Made by a program: the position numbers and the translations under genes. Shown piece by piece: positions 63,173-64,000 of a DNA stretch of 64,000 nt. The stretch is from Pararhodospirillum oryzae (GTDB lineage Bacteria > Pseudomonadota > Alphaproteobacteria > Rhodospirillales > Rhodospirillaceae): NCBI RefSeq assembly GCF_007992075.1, contig NZ_BJZO01000007.1, forward strand, positions 1 through 64,000, given 5' to 3'. Under the pieces are notes generated by a model. It was not told where the DNA came from, did no database searches, and was given only the letters and a program-made list of their open reading frames with translations. Position 1 is the stretch's first letter. Every line of letters begins with the position of its first letter.

Positions 63173-64000
63173 TCAATCGTCATCGCCATAGAACAAGGCC
63201 TCGATCTGCTGCAAGCGGATGTCTGCCATCGAGATTTGTTCTTCGAGTTTTGCGTAATAGGCGATCATTCTTTCTTCGTAATCCCCCGCGCGCTCGGCGA
63301 TTCGATCGCGTTTTTCCTGTTTGCCGGTGATGTCGTCGGCGATCGAGGAAAGACGGGTCGTGATGCGTCCGTCGCCGGCGTTGGTGTAGTCGTCGATCGC
63401 CGTGGTCAGGGCGTCGGCCAGGCCGGTGCTCACGGCCAGCGTGATCGTGGCATCACCCGTCCCGGAATACCCCATCCACAGGTCTTCGTAGATCGACCCG
63501 TCCGGCCCCGACAAAGTCGTGCCCGACACGGTCAGGGCCACGCCGTTCAAGGTAGCGCTGGCGATCTTTCCCGTGGCTTCGTCAACATCGATGTCGAGGG
63601 TGTAGGTGCCCGAGGGCATGGTCGCGGGCAGGCTGACCACCCCCAGGCTGGAGGAGTCGCAAGACACGCTGCTGCAAAAGAACGCTTCGACGACATCGGG
63701 GTTTTGCAGAAGCATTTCCTCGATCACGTCGCCGTCCAGGGCGAGGGTGTTGTCGTCGTTGAACGACAAGCCCATGTCGGACAAGGTGTAGGTCGTGCCG
63801 TCCACCGTGACCGAGGTATTGAGCGCGCTGTAAAGCGCCGCGTTGACGCCCTTCAAGGTGGAATCCCCGAACAGAACCGCGTCATCGGCGGCGCCGGACT
63901 CGTCGGTTGCCTGCTGGGTCAGCGCGAATTCGCGATAGGCGTTGTAGGCCTCCACGAATGCCTCGATGGCATCAAGGGCGGCGCCCAGATCTTGCCCCAC
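63173..64000 (-). CDS. fliD: Flagellar cap protein FliD, C-terminal part
   Basis: FliD (HAP2) caps the flagellar filament. At least 275 residues are seen, running off the right edge of the window. They include the FliD-type DSTLKGVNAALYSALNTSV, YTLSDMGLSFNDDNTLALDG and the C-terminal coil ERMIAYYAKLEEQISMADIR. The N-terminal part lies beyond 64000. The segment FFCSSVSCDSSSLG has two cysteines, which is unusual for an exported flagellar protein. Confidence 0.88.
   Translation of the reverse strand: MGQDLGAALDAIEAFVEAYNAYREFALTQQATDESGAADDAVLFGDSTLKGVNAALYSALNTSVTVDGTTYTLSDMGLSFNDDNTLALDGDVIEEMLLQNPDVVEAFFCSSVSCDSSSLGVVSLPATMPSGTYTLDIDVDEATGKIASATLNGVALTVSGTTLSGPDGSIYEDLWMGYSGTGDATITLAVSTGLADALTTAIDDYTNAGDGRITTRLSSIADDITGKQEKRDRIAERAGDYEERMIAYYAKLEEQISMADIRLQQIEALFYGDDD

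Overview
This is a GC-rich chromosomal window from an alphaproteobacterium, most likely a member of the Rhodospirillales (Rhodospirillum / Pararhodospirillum / Magnetospirillum-like). That placement is an inference. It rests on the rpsT-dnaA-dnaN-recF-gyrB order, a CckA-type hybrid kinase at the end of a flagellar export operon, CtrA-type TTAA-N7-TTAA boxes, CobS/CobT cobaltochelatase subunits, a PHA phasin, and AGAG/CTCTAG-bordered palindromic intergenic repeats. No tRNA, rRNA, CRISPR array, integrase or intact transposase was seen.

Layout. Positions 1-7701 hold the replication-initiation cluster (rpsT, dnaA, dnaN, recF, gyrB) on the + strand. A 0.6 kb AT-richer non-coding stretch lies before dnaA, and a CtrA box overlaps the putative dnaA promoter. 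Positions 7784-9069 hold an AAA ATPase and the 3' fragment of its DUF4276 partner, which looks like a decayed defence-type pair. Positions 9324-22673 hold an OmpA-family porin and a signalling block: an orphan PAS histidine kinase, a periplasmic solute-binding protein with a giant hybrid kinase and a REC-HD-GYP regulator in one operon, and CckA. Positions 22670-28925 hold two divergent flagellar operons: flgB-flgC-fliE-fliQ-fliR-flhB-cckA on the - strand, and an flhB-C-terminal-like gene, a small unknown gene, fliO and fliP on the + strand. A second CtrA box lies between them. Positions 29075-43348 are mostly housekeeping: IalB-like protein, SpoU methyltransferase, purB, LdtR/MarR regulator, phasin, TetR-like regulator, csaA, lipoprotein, Hsp33, argF, argD, hldD, UbiK-like protein, YbjN, proC, a VTT membrane protein, a minimal receiver protein and BolA.

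Positions 43525-48178 hold a J-domain protein, cobS, cobT and a tandem universal stress protein. Positions 48175-53366 are a complete branched-chain-amino-acid-type (HAAT) ABC transporter operon on the - strand. Positions 54109-62596 hold RNase T2, epoxyqueuosine reductase, pssA and psd (phosphatidylethanolamine synthesis), a LysM protein, a membrane protein, a cytochrome b561 and an ECF sigma factor with a small partner. The window ends with fliS and the C-terminal part of fliD.

The most distinctive non-coding signal is a family of two-hairpin repeats about 100 bp long. They sit directly at the 3' ends of - strand genes, and their terminal CTCTAG (or CTCTAA/GCTAAA variants) supplies the TAG stop codon of fliR, flgC, the SpoU methyltransferase, the TetR-like gene and livF. 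The two CtrA boxes, one at dnaA and one at the flagellar divergence, together with the CckA gene in the flagellar operon, suggest that this stretch brings the CckA-CtrA phosphorelay, replication control and motility together.
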